Below, one piece after another: positions 1 to 9,862 of a DNA stretch of 64,000 bases. The notes under the pieces were generated by a model. It was not told the origin of the DNA, searched no databases, and saw only the letters and a program-made list of their open reading frames with translations. The stretch covers positions 156,145 to 220,144 of the forward strand of contig BEHV01000002.1 of assembly GCA_002898315.1 (NCBI GenBank), in the 5' to 3' direction. Each line of letters opens with the position of its first letter. Within the stretch, counting starts at the first letter, position 1. This stretch comes from a bacterium HR19 (lineage in GTDB: Bacteria > Calescibacteriota > Calescibacteriia > Calescibacteriales > Calescibacteriaceae). The position numbers and the translations under genes are program-made.

Positions 1-543
1 GACCGATTTTGAAAAAACCTTCATATCGTATGGCATCTCTATGACTTCTTGTATTTTTTTCTCGTCTTCAAAGACCGAGAAGAAAACTTTCGCTATCTCG
101 TTTTCTATTTTTTTCTCTTCTATGAGTTTTTGTATTTGCGTTGCGTTTTTTTTGAAGAAATATTCTGCGTACTCTCCGAGTATTTTTTTTGCAATTCCCT
201 GATGTGCTATGAGAACACTCATTTCTCCTCCCGAGATTTCAGTTATTATATTTGAAATCATGTTGAGCGCCAAGGCACATAGTTTTATCTCCTCCTCGCC
301 AACATATTTGTTTATTATCTCACAACCTATCTGATACATTTCTTCTCCTCTTCCAAAGTGGGTTATTCTGAATATGCTTCCTCTGTAGCAGACCTTGCCT
401 CCTGATGTTCTTTTTGCTATCTCACGGGTAAAATCTTCTCTGACCTCTTTTTCGTAGAGAGGAATTCTTATCTCCTCAAATCCGAGTTCATCAAAAACCT
501 TCATAGTTCTGAACTCTATTTCTCTTATTTCTTTGAGGTTCAT
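1..543 (-). CDS. hisZ: ATP phosphoribosyltransferase regulatory subunit-like (HisZ), partial
   Basis: I translated this by hand from the ATG at 541-543; the frame is open to base 1, so the C-terminus lies outside the window. The visible ~180 residues read as a class II histidyl-tRNA-synthetase-like core: an N-terminal helix ending in GFEEIRIP, then DFTREIAKR, CYRGSIFRI and GRGEEMYQIGCEII. These match the HisZ/HisS segments for template strands and motif 2. HisZ is known to activate the short form of HisG in histidine biosynthesis. The HisS-type N-terminal signature is absent, which favours HisZ. Its ATG overlaps the stop of the upstream deacetylase (ATGA), so the two are probably cotranscribed. 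A divergent HisS paralogue remains possible. Confidence 0.72.
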   Translation of the reverse strand, partial: MNLKEIREIEFRTMKVFDELGFEEIRIPLYEKEVREDFTREIAKRTSGGKVCYRGSIFRITHFGRGEEMYQIGCEIINKYVGEEEIKLCALALNMISNIITEISGGEMSVLIAHQGIAKKILGEYAEYFFKKNATQIQKLIEEKKIENEIAKVFFSVFEDEKKIQEVIEMPYDMKVFSKSV

Positions 544-1553
544 AGCTCTCTTTTCCTTTCAAAAAAGAAATCAATCAGTTTTTTTTCAAAAATTTCTCCG
601 TTCCAGTTCATAACTGCGAACCTCGGGATTTGGTTTCTTGGGGTGAGAAAATAGACCTGACCTTTTATTCCTGTGAAAGAAAATTTAAATATTCTTTTTG
701 CTAATTCAAGGGTCTTTTCGTTGAAATCTTCTTTCAGACCGAATGGGTAAGCGAAGAGTTCAATTTTTCTATTACATATTTTTTCAAGTTTTATTGCGCT
801 GATAAGCATTTCACTTTCTTGTTCTCTCTCTTCTAAGATTGATAGGGTTCTGTGAGTTTCAGTGTGCGCTCCTATGAGAAAATTTTTCCCAAGTTCGGCG
901 ACTTCGTCTTCTATCATGTAATTTCTTCCATCCATTTCATCTTCGTCATCATCCGATATGCTTTTTTTTACTTTCTCAAAAATTTCATCTGGATTTTTTG
1001 AATATTTTATTTTTCGGTAGAGCAGAGCAAAAAGTTCTGATTTTTTCAAATTCAGTTTTCGGTTTGAGATTTTTTCAAACGGTTTTGAGTATGTGAATGG
1101 AGGGAGAACATCTATCTCATCATCTTTTTCAAGCTCAATCTCCAAGGTAGTTTTTTCATCTATTTCAAGGGAGAAATTTTTTTTGATTTTTCCTGTGAGA
1201 AATATTTCTTCAAGTTTATCATACCAGGAATATTTTTTTCCGAGAAATCCAGTTGTGATGAAAAACACTGCTCCGACTCCGTGTTTTTCAAGGATTTTTT
1301 TCGCGTAATCAAAGTTATCTTTGTATCCGTCATCAAATGTGAGAAGGACTTTGCCTTTGGGTTTTGGGCAGAAAATATCTTCAAGCGGGCAGGCAAATTT
1401 TTTTATGACTTCTATCTGCTCTTCAAAGTTCTTCAAAGAGACCTTTATTTTGTATAGGTCTTTTTCATCTTTTTCTGTTATTCTGTGGTAAAGAAGAACA
1501 ACGCCTGCTGGTAATTTCTCAACAATAAACCTCTTTATAAACGCCTTTAACAT
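540..1553 (-). CDS. Polysaccharide deacetylase (NodB/CE4 family)
   Basis: This 337-residue protein carries the NodB-homology signatures: TFDDG at residues 72-76 (catalytic and metal-binding Asp), HTETH at 230-234 (two metal-binding His) and AYPFG at 268-272. The ~150-residue stretch between the first and second motifs is longer than in minimal CE4 enzymes and contains an acidic run (DDDEDE). The family hydrolyses N- or O-acetyl groups from glycans. No signal peptide is visible, so action on a cytoplasmic lipid-linked or nucleotide-linked sugar precursor is more likely than on mature wall. It lies upstream of, and overlaps by four bases, the HisZ-like gene. Confidence 0.85.
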   Translation of the reverse strand: MLKAFIKRFIVEKLPAGVVLLYHRITEKDEKDLYKIKVSLKNFEEQIEVIKKFACPLEDIFCPKPKGKVLLTFDDGYKDNFDYAKKILEKHGVGAVFFITTGFLGKKYSWYDKLEEIFLTGKIKKNFSLEIDEKTTLEIELEKDDEIDVLPPFTYSKPFEKISNRKLNLKKSELFALLYRKIKYSKNPDEIFEKVKKSISDDDEDEMDGRNYMIEDEVAELGKNFLIGAHTETHRTLSILEEREQESEMLISAIKLEKICNRKIELFAYPFGLKEDFNEKTLELAKRIFKFSFTGIKGQVYFLTPRNQIPRFAVMNWNGEIFEKKLIDFFFERKREL

Positions 1554-1647
1554 AAGATAGATAGACCTGCTTTAAAATTAAAATTATGCGTCATAAATTT
1601 TTGAAAAACTATCAAAACAAGTTGTGTTTTTTTATTCTTTAAGGTAT

Positions 1648-1878
1648 ATGGCAAGGATAACAATTGAGGATTGCCTGGAAAAAGTCCCGAATAAATTTGT
1701 TCTTGTGAGGATGGCAATTTTGAGGGCAAATCAGCTTATGAAAGGAACAAGACCACTTATAGATAACATAGAGGATAATAGAGAAATAGTCCTCGCTCTC
1801 CGAGAGATAGCGGCGGGAAAAGTAAAATACAAAGAGGTGTCAGAAGAAGAAAGAAGAAGAGAAGAAAAAATTCTCTGA
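1648..1878 (+). CDS. rpoZ: DNA-directed RNA polymerase omega subunit
   Basis: A 76-residue protein beginning [13 protein letters not shown], the diagnostic RpoZ N-terminus. It continues with [16 protein letters not shown] and ends in a charged EERRREEK tail. Omega helps fold and stabilise the beta-prime subunit of RNA polymerase. The frame is open for eight further codons upstream, but the family alignment starts exactly at this Met, and AAGG sits four bases before it. The gene stands alone between the divergent deacetylase and lepA; the common gmk-rpoZ-spoT context is absent. Confidence 0.9.
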   Translation: MARITIEDCLEKVPNKFVLVRMAILRANQLMKGTRPLIDNIEDNREIVLALREIAAGKVKYKEVSEEERRREEKIL

Positions 1879-1958
1879 AAAAAAATCTCTCTTTCGCATT
1901 TGAAATTTTGGGAATTTCTGTTCTCATAAGTTTTCAAGCGGTTTAAGTATTTGCAAAC

Positions 1959-2005
1959 TTGACAGAGCCGAACATAACTTATTACTTTGATTATTATTCT
2001 ATATT
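1959..2005 (+). promoter_or_regulatory. Candidate promoter elements upstream of lepA
   Basis: A perfect TTGACA lies at 1959-1964. AT-rich -10-like hexamers follow at 1995-2000 (TATTCT) and 2000-2005 (TATATT). The spacing from TTGACA to these is about 30 bases or more, too long for one sigma-70 promoter, so the pieces may belong to different promoters. TATATT ends six bases before the lepA ATG, and no Shine-Dalgarno is visible, so a leaderless start is possible. Confidence 0.3.
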
Positions 2006-2011
2006 GGTTCT

Positions 2012-3808
2012 ATGCCTTTTAAAGATACAAAGAGAAACTTCTGTATAATAGCTCATGTTGATCACGGAAAATCTACTCTGGCAGATAGATTCCTTGAAAT
2101 CTCCGGTGCGGTTGATCCGAGAAAAATGAGAGAGCAATTTCTTGATAATCTCTCTGTTGAAAGAGAAAGGGGGATTACAGTAAGGTCTCAGACCGCTCAT
2201 CTGAGGTACAAATTAAACGGGGTAGAGTATGAGCTTAACCTTATAGATACTCCGGGACACTCTGATTTTCAATATGAGGTCTCGCGTGCTATGTCTGCCT
2301 GTGAGGGAGCGGTCTTGCTTGTTGATGCTACACAGGGAGTCCAAGCTCAAACTCTCTCTTATGCCTACCTTGCGATAGAAAGGGGATTAGAGATAGTCGT
2401 TGCAATAAACAAAATAGACCTGCCCGCTGCTGATATTGAGAGAACGAAAAAGCAAATAGAGGAGATTATAGGAATAGATGCTGGGGGTGCAGTTCTTGTC
2501 AGCGCAAAAACAGGTCAAGGTGTTCAAGAACTCATCAAAAAGATTATAGATGTTATACCGCCTCCTTACTACGATGAAAATGGAACTCTTTCTTGCCTTA
2601 TATTTGATTCGTGGTATGACCCGTACTGGGGAGTTATAGCTCTCGTGAGAGTTTTCAACGGGAAGATGAACAAAGGGGATAAAATTCGTGTTTTCTCAAC
2701 AGGTAAAGATTTCACTATACAACGACTTGGTTTTGTAAGAGGAGGAGAAACATATGATACAGATTACCTTGAACAGGGAGATGTCGGATTTGTTATTCTT
2801 GGGACGAAAGATATTTCTGATCTGAAAGTTGGGGATACTATTACTTCATCGGAAAATCCCGTCAAAGAACCGATTCCGGGTTTCAGAGAGATAAAACCGG
2901 TTGTTTTCGCTTCTTTTTATCCGCAGTTTCCAGAAGATTATGAAAAGCTCAAAGATGCGCTTTTTAAGCTGAAGCTCAACGATTACTCACTTGAGATAGA
3001 GTATGAGAACTCTCCTGCTCTCGGAGCTGGTTTCAGAATAGGTTTTTGTGGAACTCTTCATATGGAGGTGACATCGCAGAGAATAAAAGATGAATTCGGA
3101 GTAGATGTTATAGCCACATTTCCTCAGGTTGCGTATATTGTCAGGTTGAGAGATGGTAAGGAGATAGTTGTGAAAAGTCCAGCTGAATTTCCCAGTCCCG
3201 ATAGAATAGATGTGATAAAGGAGCCGAGGGTTAGGGTTACCATTCATACTCCACAGGAGTATATAGGGGAGATATTCAGGATATGTGAGGAGAGAAGGGG
3301 TAAGCAGTTGGATTTCAAGGTATCATCTGACCTTGCGGTTATAACTTACTCTATGCCACTTTCTTCTATTGTTTTTGGTTTTAACGATGAGGTGAAGTCG
3401 GTTTCTCGTGGTTTTGCTTCTTGGGACTATGAGTTTGAAGGTTGGGAGCCGGCTGATATAGTAAAGCTTGACACTTATATAAATCAGAAGAGGGTTGATG
3501 AACTTTCTGTTATAGTGCCGAGAGATACTGCTCAGAGGAAAGCGAGAGAGATAGCCGAAAAGCTACGGCAAATCATTCCGAGGCAGGTTTTTGAAGTTGT
3601 AATTCAGGTCGGGATCGGTTCAAGAATCCTTGCGAGAGAGGAGATAAAACCTTACAGGAAAGATGTTACTGCAAAGTGCTACGGCGGAGATGTCACAAGA
3701 AAGATAAAACTTCTTGAAAAACAGAAGGAAGGAAAAAAGAGGTTGAAGATGATAGGTAATGTTGAAGTCCCCCCGGAAGCGTTTATAGAGGTCTTCAAGG
3801 TAAAGTGA
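2012..3808 (+). CDS. lepA: Elongation factor 4 (LepA GTPase)
   Basis: A 598-residue translational GTPase of full LepA length. G1 is AHVDHGKST at residues 14-22, G3 is DTPGH at 79-83 and G4 is NKID at 133-136. The C-terminal LepA-specific domain ends in a Lys/Arg-rich tail (DVTAKCYGGDVTRKIKLLEKQK is the family hallmark region, residues ~550-575). LepA binds ribosomes and affects initiation and back-translocation, mainly under ionic or temperature stress. It is not next to lepB or rpsT as in many bacteria. The start is the only ATG giving the normal short N-terminus. No convincing ribosome-binding site precedes it. Confidence 0.97.
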   Translation: MPFKDTKRNFCIIAHVDHGKSTLADRFLEISGAVDPRKMREQFLDNLSVERERGITVRSQTAHLRYKLNGVEYELNLIDTPGHSDFQYEVSRAMSACEGAVLLVDATQGVQAQTLSYAYLAIERGLEIVVAINKIDLPAADIERTKKQIEEIIGIDAGGAVLVSAKTGQGVQELIKKIIDVIPPPYYDENGTLSCLIFDSWYDPYWGVIALVRVFNGKMNKGDKIRVFSTGKDFTIQRLGFVRGGETYDTDYLEQGDVGFVILGTKDISDLKVGDTITSSENPVKEPIPGFREIKPVVFASFYPQFPEDYEKLKDALFKLKLNDYSLEIEYENSPALGAGFRIGFCGTLHMEVTSQRIKDEFGVDVIATFPQVAYIVRLRDGKEIVVKSPAEFPSPDRIDVIKEPRVRVTIHTPQEYIGEIFRICEERRGKQLDFKVSSDLAVITYSMPLSSIVFGFNDEVKSVSRGFASWDYEFEGWEPADIVKLDTYINQKRVDELSVIVPRDTAQRKAREIAEKLRQIIPRQVFEVVIQVGIGSRILAREEIKPYRKDVTAKCYGGDVTRKIKLLEKQKEGKKRLKMIGNVEVPPEAFIEVFKVK

Positions 3809-3822
3809 TTTTTTTCAACACG

Positions 3823-4593
3823 TTATAGATCTTCTGATAATATTGCTGAAGATATTTTTATATCTACGGGGAATGTTATTTTGATGTTCTCTCTTTCTCC
3901 TTTTATACCTTTGATTTTTTTAGATGTTTTGAAGATGAGTCCTGCGAGGTCTGTGATTTTTGATTTGTTTTTGATTTTATTTTTGTTTTTTTCAAGCGCT
4001 TTTTTTATAAGTGAGGCGCTGAAAGCTTGTGGTGTTTGAATAAGTGCAACTCTTTTTCTTGGTATTTCCGATGAGAAGGAGAACGGTTCTTTTCTGCCTT
4101 TTATTAATCTTATGGTTTCAGGCGGCGTTATAAATGGTACTGCGGAGCCGTATTTTTCAGCATAACTTATTACTTTTTTGAGCAGTTTTTCAGAGAAAAG
4201 AGGTCTTGCCCCATCGTGTTCTAAAATAATATCTCCATCTTTGAGTTCAAAATTCTGCTGTATTTTTCTGAAAGCTTTTAGGAACGACTCAAACCTTTCT
4301 TTCCCTCCGTAAACAACAAGTGTTTTGAGATTTTTATTTTTTTTTCTCGCTTCACCTTCAAGTTCTCTGAGCATATCTTCGGTTTCTTTGAAAATGTCCT
4401 TTCTCTTGGGTGGAACAGCTACTACCAGAATATCTACATACTTCGCAAGCTTATTTAAAGAGTACTCCAGAATTTTTTTCCCCTTGAGTTTTATAAAGCA
4501 TTTTGGTTCTCTGCTTTTGAACCTTTTACCTTTCCCTGCTGCAAGTATTATTCCAACTATCATAAAATTTTTGAATGGACTTTGAAAGATCAT
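3823..4593 (-). CDS. ispD: 2-C-methyl-D-erythritol 4-phosphate cytidylyltransferase
   Basis: IspD transfers CMP from CTP to MEP, the third step of the non-mevalonate isoprenoid pathway. Visible signatures are the nucleotide-binding GIILAAGKGKRF near the N-terminus, LEHDGARPLF (usual HDAARP), LIQTPQAF, ITDLA (usual TDDA) and a C-terminal NIKIT. The start chosen at 4593 is one base after the cheR stop and has AGGAG about 12 bases upstream. The family fold itself begins at the internal ATG at 4563, which is the alternative start. It follows cheR on the same strand, probably in one transcript. A fusion to IspF is not seen. Confidence 0.88.
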   Translation of the reverse strand: MIFQSPFKNFMIVGIILAAGKGKRFKSREPKCFIKLKGKKILEYSLNKLAKYVDILVVAVPPKRKDIFKETEDMLRELEGEARKKNKNLKTLVVYGGKERFESFLKAFRKIQQNFELKDGDIILEHDGARPLFSEKLLKKVISYAEKYGSAVPFITPPETIRLIKGRKEPFSFSSEIPRKRVALIQTPQAFSASLIKKALEKNKNKIKNKSKITDLAGLIFKTSKKIKGIKGERENIKITFPVDIKISSAILSEDL

Positions 4594-4594
4594 A

Positions 4595-5452
4595 TCATAA
4601 GAATTCTCCTGATTTTTCAACTTTTTTGTAGAAGAACATACCGCTGTCAAAGAGCGGTTCAAATATAAGGGAAATTATACTGATTCTCTCTGCGGGTCCA
4701 AGAACTAAAAATCCGCCTTTTTTGAGTATTGACCAGAATGTCTCTGCGAGTTTGTTCCGCGATGAATCATCAAAATATATTATGACATTTTTACAGAATA
4801 TGACATCAAACTTTCCCAAAAGCTTTACTCTCACTCTATCCATAAGGTTCACTCTCTCAAGCTGAACTTTCTTTTTCACATCTTCCTTTATCTTCCATGT
4901 TGAGTCATCTAATCTTTCAAAATATTTTGTGAATATGTATGGTGGAGTGCTTCTTACGGAGTATATTCCATATATTCCTTCTTTTGCTTTGCTTATGAAG
5001 TTTTCGTTTATATCTACTCCCACGACTTTGAAATTTATCAGAGGGAATTTTTCAAGAAGATATATTGCAATTGTGTATGGTTCTTCTCCTGTTGAACATC
5101 CTGCGGAGAGGAAACTTATTTCCTCACCTTTATAATCTTTCAGATACTCTCTGAAAATTTTGTCAAAGAATATATCAAGTTGAATCTTATCTCTGAAAAA
5201 CTGTGTTTCTCCTATGGTTATTGAGTTTATAATTTCTTTTATTTCTTCTGATACGGAGTCGTTTAGCAATCTTACATATTCTCTTGGTTTTATGTCAAGC
5301 TTTTTCAATCTTGAACCTACTTTATAATTGAGGAGGTAGAGTTTGTTATCTTCAATGTATATTCCAGTTTGTTTCCATATTATATCTCTTATTTCTTTCA
5401 ATTCTTCCTGAGTGAAGTTTATTATAATATCCTTTTCTTCGGTACTTATCAT
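4595..5452 (-). CDS. cheR: CheR-type protein-glutamate methyltransferase
   Basis: A 285-residue protein with both CheR domains. The alpha-helical N-terminal part ends at GETQFFRD (81-88, usual TxFFR), and the SAM-binding domain has SAGCSTGEEPY at 116-126. CheR methylates glutamates on chemoreceptors using S-adenosylmethionine. No CheA, CheW, CheB, CheY or canonical receptor is encoded in this window. The nearest possible substrates are the decayed receptor-like proteins at 29.3-32.7 kb. It is followed by ispD one base after its stop. CheR-fold enzymes also occur outside chemotaxis, so its target is unknown. Confidence 0.88.
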   Translation of the reverse strand: MISTEEKDIIINFTQEELKEIRDIIWKQTGIYIEDNKLYLLNYKVGSRLKKLDIKPREYVRLLNDSVSEEIKEIINSITIGETQFFRDKIQLDIFFDKIFREYLKDYKGEEISFLSAGCSTGEEPYTIAIYLLEKFPLINFKVVGVDINENFISKAKEGIYGIYSVRSTPPYIFTKYFERLDDSTWKIKEDVKKKVQLERVNLMDRVRVKLLGKFDVIFCKNVIIYFDDSSRNKLAETFWSILKKGGFLVLGPAERISIISLIFEPLFDSGMFFYKKVEKSGEFL

Positions 5453-5626
5453 CGGCTTTTAGCCAAATTTTTTCAGAACCCCGTTGTGTCAAAAATCGCA
5501 AAAATTTTTAAAAAAGTTTGCAACTCTGAAAATAAATTAGTGAGAAAATCAACTTTTTTCCTTTATTTTTTAAAATTTATGCTTTGTTTTTATTTGTTTT
5601 TCTATTTTTGAACTTTATGAAGGTTT

Positions 5627-6610
5627 ATGGATAGAGAGAAATTCTGGAGAGATAGACCAACACTCATCACCGGCGCAACAGGTATTTTAGGTTCTGCTCT
5701 TATCAAACTTCTCTATGAACTCCGTGCTGATGTGGTCTGCATAATGAGGGATTGGGTTCCAAAAAGCGAACTTATCTTGTCGGGACTTATAGAAAAAGTA
5801 AAGGTTGTAAGAGGAGACCTTTCAGATGTTGATTTTTTGAGAAGGGTGATAGGTGAATATGAGATAGATACGGTTTTTCATCTCGCTGCCCAAACTCAGG
5901 TTCCCGTTGCAAATCAGGACCCCCTCTCAACATTTGAGTCAAATATAAGGGGAACATGGAACCTTCTTGATGCGTGCAGAATAAACGGGAGAGTAAAAAA
6001 TATAGTTGTGGCATCATCTGACAAAGCTTATGGGGAGACGCAATTACTGCCTTATACAGAGGATATGGTTCTTAATCCGATTTACCCTTATGATGTGAGC
6101 AAAGCGTGTGCAGAACTTATATCTCGCTCCTACTCAAAAGTTTTCGGTTTGAAAATAATAATCACAAGGTGCGGGAACTTTTTCGGAGAGGGTGACCTCA
6201 ACTGGTCAAGAATAGTTCCGGGAACAATAAGAAGTGTCATCAGGGGAGTTCCACCTGTTATAAGGTCAGATGGAACACTCGTCAGAGATTACATATATGT
6301 TCAAGATGTCGCAGAAGCTTATATTCTCTGTGCCGAAAAACTTGAAGAAAACCCTTCTCTGACAGGTGAAGCGTTCAACTTCTCATACGAAAAACCTCTA
6401 TCTGTCATTGAAATTGTTGAACTTATTCTGAAACTTATGAACTCAGATTTGAAACCCATAATAAAGAATGAGGCGAAACATGAGATAAAAGCTCAATACC
6501 TTAGTGCAGAAAAAGCAAGAAAAATTCTTGGATGGAGACCTCGCTTCACACTTGAGGAGGGTCTGAGAAGAACAATAGATTGGTATAAAAAATTCTTTGA
6601 AGCAAGCTGA
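5627..6610 (+). CDS. NAD-dependent sugar-nucleotide 4,6-dehydratase-like (extended SDR)
   Basis: A 327-residue extended short-chain dehydrogenase. It has a Rossmann GATGILG at residues 16-22, HLAAQT at 85-90, SSDKAYGE at 130-137 and the catalytic YDVSK at 155-159. The phrases [29 protein letters not shown] and [12 protein letters not shown] are those of the CDP-glucose 4,6-dehydratase group (RfbG-like). That group makes 4-keto-6-deoxy sugars for surface polysaccharide. GAAGG lies six bases before the ATG. It stands apart from the glycan cluster at 10.6-15.5 kb, but may supply it with precursor. The exact nucleotide sugar cannot be told from sequence. Confidence 0.8.
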   Translation: MDREKFWRDRPTLITGATGILGSALIKLLYELRADVVCIMRDWVPKSELILSGLIEKVKVVRGDLSDVDFLRRVIGEYEIDTVFHLAAQTQVPVANQDPLSTFESNIRGTWNLLDACRINGRVKNIVVASSDKAYGETQLLPYTEDMVLNPIYPYDVSKACAELISRSYSKVFGLKIIITRCGNFFGEGDLNWSRIVPGTIRSVIRGVPPVIRSDGTLVRDYIYVQDVAEAYILCAEKLEENPSLTGEAFNFSYEKPLSVIEIVELILKLMNSDLKPIIKNEAKHEIKAQYLSAEKARKILGWRPRFTLEEGLRRTIDWYKKFFEAS

Positions 6611-6724
6611 ATTTGCTTTCTGGAAATTTCTCATAAGGTTTTGGGGAATCTATGGAGAGGAATTGAAATTATATTTGAACTGCTTTTAACTTTTTTCTGT
6701 TCTCCTGTTTTTAATTTTTTATCT

Positions 6725-9343
6725 ATGCGTTTTGAGAGGTTCACATCAAGAGCGCAGGAAGTTTTAGAAGAAGCGGCAGAACTTGCGAGAAGGAAAAATA
6801 ACGGTGAGGTTTTTCCCGAACACGTAGCTTATATTCTCACAAAAGACCAGATGGCAAATGTTATAAAAGCTCTCGGAAAAGATATATCAAAAATTCTTTT
6901 CAAGTTAGAAGAAGCAATATCATATCTTCCGAAGGTCTTTGGGGATTCATCAGAGGTTTATATATCTCCCCAGCTTCGGAAAGTTCTCACAAGGGCAGAA
7001 AGCATATCATCTGCTATGGGAGATAGCTATGTATCAACAGAGCATCTTTTTATGGCATCTCTTGAGCACGAACCGGTTCAGAGGATTTTCCTTTCAGAAG
7101 GTATAAGTCCAAAAGACATTGAGGCGAAGATAATTGAGATGAGGAGAGGGAAAAGAATTGAGGGCAGAGATGAAGATTTCGGAGAAGGTTCGGCGCTTTC
7201 AAGATACGGGCGAGACCTTGTGGAACTCGCAAAGCAGGGAAAACTTGACCCGGTCATAGGCAGAGAAGATGAAATAAGAAGAGTCATAGAAGTTCTGATG
7301 AGAAGGAGGAAAAATAATCCTGTTTTGATAGGAGACCCGGGAGTAGGGAAGACCGCTATTGTTGAAGGTCTTGCGCAGAAAATAGCGATTGGAGATGTTC
7401 CGGAACCACTCAAAGGCAAAAAGATATTTCAGCTTGATATGTCATCTCTTCTTGCAGGAGCGAAGTACAGAGGAGAATTTGAGGAGAGATTAAAAAGCGT
7501 TCTTAAAGAAGTTCAGGAATCAGGTGGTGAGATAATTCTTTTTGTTGATGAGGTTCATAATCTTGTTGGGGCGGGGAGAGCTGAGGGTCAGGCGATGGAT
7601 GCTGCGAACATAATGAAGCCCGCGCTCGCACGAGGAGAAATACGACTTATTGGAGCAACCACAATAGATGAATACAGAAAATACATAGAAAAAGACCCTG
7701 CTCTTGAAAGGAGATTGCAACCTATATTTGTGAGAGAACCCACCATTGAAGAGACAATATCAATCCTCCGAGGATTAAAACAAAAATACGAGGTCCATCA
7801 TGGAGTTAAAATTTCTGATTCTGCAATAGTTGCTGCTGCAAAGCTTTCGGCACGATATATACAAGATAGGAAGCTCCCAGATAAAGCCATAGACCTGATA
7901 GATCAGGCGGCGAGCTCTCTCAGAATGCAGATAGAAAGCACCCCGGCTCCGATATATGAGCTTGAAAGAAAAATATCCGAACTTGAGATTGAGAGACAGG
8001 CGTTGACACTTGAATTAAGCACAGCATCTCAGAGAGAAAAGACGGAAATTCAAGAAAAGATAAATGATATATCTCATAGGTTAGCCGAACTCAGAGAGAA
8101 GTTAAATCAGCTCAGATCAAAGTGGGAGTATGAGAGAAAACTTCTTGATAGAATTAGGGAGCTGAAAGATAAGATTTCTGAACTTGAGCTTTCTGCTGAA
8201 AAAGCGACCCGTTCGGGAGATTACGAGAAAGCGGCGAGGATAACCTACGGTGAGATTCCCACTTTGAAAAAAGAGCTTGAAAAGCTTAACGCAGAATTTG
8301 AGAGCTTGAAAGATCGGCTCGTTTCAGATCAGGTGACAGCAGAAGATATAATGCGACTTATATCAAAGATGACGGGAATACCTGTTGAGCGTATGAGGGA
8401 GGAGGAGATGGAAAAACTCGCTCATATTGAAGATTTTCTCTCAAAAAAGGTTGTAGGGCAGGACCATGCGTTGAAGCTTATAGCTAACACCATAAGGAGA
8501 GCCAGAGCGGGTTTTTCGGACCCAAAAAGACCAATAGGTTCTTTTCTTTTCTTGGGACCGACAGGAGTTGGGAAAACACTTACCGCAAGGGCGCTTGCTG
8601 AATTCCTGTTTGGAGATGAAAACGCAATGATAAGAATAGATATGTCTGAGTACATGGAAAAGCACTCCGTGGCAAAACTCATAGGAGCTCCCCCCGGATA
8701 TGTGGGATATGAAGAAGGTGGTCAGCTCACAGAGGCGGTCAGACGAAAGCCGTTCTCTGTCATACTCCTTGATGAAATAGAAAAGGCGCACCCAGAGGTG
8801 TTCAATTTACTCCTGCAAGTCCTTGAAGATGGACGGCTCACCGACTCAAAAGGAAGAACTGTTGATTTCAAAAATACAATAATAATAATGACTTCAAACA
8901 TAGGAAGCGATATAATAATGCGAGAAAGTTTTGAATCTGCTGAAAGGAAGATAAAAGACCTCCTCCTCTCATATTTCAGACCAGAGTTCATCAACAGAAT
9001 TGACGAAATCGTTGTCTTCAAACCTCTTTCAGAGGAAATGATAAGAAAGATTGTAGATATACAGCTTGAGGAAGTTATAAAGAGATCTCTTGAAAGGAGA
9101 ATTCGCATTAAATTCACTTCTCGGGTGAGAGATTTTCTGGCTCAGGTGGGTTTTGACCCGAACTTTGGTGCAAGACCGCTGAGGAGAGCTATTCAAAAAT
9201 ACATATTAGATGAACTCGCTTTGAAGTTTGTTTCAGGAGAAATAAAAGAAGGTGATGAATGTGAAATTGATTACGATGGAGAGAAAGTGGTTTTCAAAGT
9301 GGTTTCATCTGATTTAGGAGCAGAGCAGGTTCAGATAAATTGA
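6725..9343 (+). CDS. clpB: ATP-dependent disaggregase ClpB
   Basis: An 872-residue double-AAA+ Hsp100 protein. The Clp-N repeat domain spans ~1-145, the first Walker A GDPGVGKT is at 203-210, and the second Walker A GPTGVGKT is near 610. Between them is a long coiled-coil middle domain (~400-520) with [15 protein letters not shown]. The long middle domain, and the lack of a ClpP-docking loop that I can see, make it ClpB rather than ClpC or ClpA. It rescues aggregated proteins with DnaK. The frame is open 28 codons further upstream, but that extension is hydrophobic and alignable sequence starts at this ATG ([14 protein letters not shown]). No CIRCE element is seen upstream. Confidence 0.95.
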   Translation: MRFERFTSRAQEVLEEAAELARRKNNGEVFPEHVAYILTKDQMANVIKALGKDISKILFKLEEAISYLPKVFGDSSEVYISPQLRKVLTRAESISSAMGDSYVSTEHLFMASLEHEPVQRIFLSEGISPKDIEAKIIEMRRGKRIEGRDEDFGEGSALSRYGRDLVELAKQGKLDPVIGREDEIRRVIEVLMRRRKNNPVLIGDPGVGKTAIVEGLAQKIAIGDVPEPLKGKKIFQLDMSSLLAGAKYRGEFEERLKSVLKEVQESGGEIILFVDEVHNLVGAGRAEGQAMDAANIMKPALARGEIRLIGATTIDEYRKYIEKDPALERRLQPIFVREPTIEETISILRGLKQKYEVHHGVKISDSAIVAAAKLSARYIQDRKLPDKAIDLIDQAASSLRMQIESTPAPIYELERKISELEIERQALTLELSTASQREKTEIQEKINDISHRLAELREKLNQLRSKWEYERKLLDRIRELKDKISELELSAEKATRSGDYEKAARITYGEIPTLKKELEKLNAEFESLKDRLVSDQVTAEDIMRLISKMTGIPVERMREEEMEKLAHIEDFLSKKVVGQDHALKLIANTIRRARAGFSDPKRPIGSFLFLGPTGVGKTLTARALAEFLFGDENAMIRIDMSEYMEKHSVAKLIGAPPGYVGYEEGGQLTEAVRRKPFSVILLDEIEKAHPEVFNLLLQVLEDGRLTDSKGRTVDFKNTIIIMTSNIGSDIIMRESFESAERKIKDLLLSYFRPEFINRIDEIVVFKPLSEEMIRKIVDIQLEEVIKRSLERRIRIKFTSRVRDFLAQVGFDPNFGARPLRRAIQKYILDELALKFVSGEIKEGDECEIDYDGEKVVFKVVSSDLGAEQVQIN

Positions 9344-9358
9344 AAATTTTTGAAAGAC

Positions 9359-9796
9359 ATGCAGAGGATTCAGAAAGACGGTGTGAGAAAAGTCAGGCAT
9401 CCCGGCGGTGGTTGCGTCTTCTGCTCAAAAGGTTTCTGGGGATTTTTTGACCCGGAAAATAACAGAGCTTTCTTTGAGTTTATATTCTCTGATGAGCATC
9501 AGGGACCTCCCAATCATGTTCACGGAGGCGTAATTGCAACTTTTATAGATGAGGTCATGAGCTTCGCTACGGGAAATTTTTTTCCTTGCTTTCTCGGAAA
9601 GATTGAGATATGGTACAGAAAACCTGTTCCTCTTTTTTCTCGTCTCCAGCTTGAAGGTGAAGTGGTAAAGGTTGAAGGGAGAAAAATTTTCACGAAAGGG
9701 TTCATAAAAAAAGACGGAGAGGTTCTTATTGAGGCACATGGAGTTTATATTCAGCCAAAAGAGAGAAATGATGTTTCGCTTGAGTTTATTGAGTGA
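9359..9796 (+). CDS. PaaI-type hotdog thioesterase
   Basis: A 145-residue hotdog-fold protein. The segment HVHGGVIATFIDEVM (about residues 53-67) is the 4HBT/PaaI signature, with the HGG turn and the acidic residue on the central helix. The family hydrolyses acyl-CoA or aryl-CoA thioesters. A Cys pair near the N-terminus (GGGCVFC) also appears in relatives of this group. The ATG at 9359 is preferred over a TTG nine bases earlier; it lies 15 bases after the clpB stop, so cotranscription is likely. The substrate cannot be predicted. Confidence 0.8.
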   Translation: MQRIQKDGVRKVRHPGGGCVFCSKGFWGFFDPENNRAFFEFIFSDEHQGPPNHVHGGVIATFIDEVMSFATGNFFPCFLGKIEIWYRKPVPLFSRLQLEGEVVKVEGRKIFTKGFIKKDGEVLIEAHGVYIQPKERNDVSLEFIE

Positions 9797-9862
9797 TTTT
9801 TCTTTCCTGGAAATTTCCTGTCTTATCTGAAAAAATTTTTTATTCTTTGAAATTTTAAGTTT

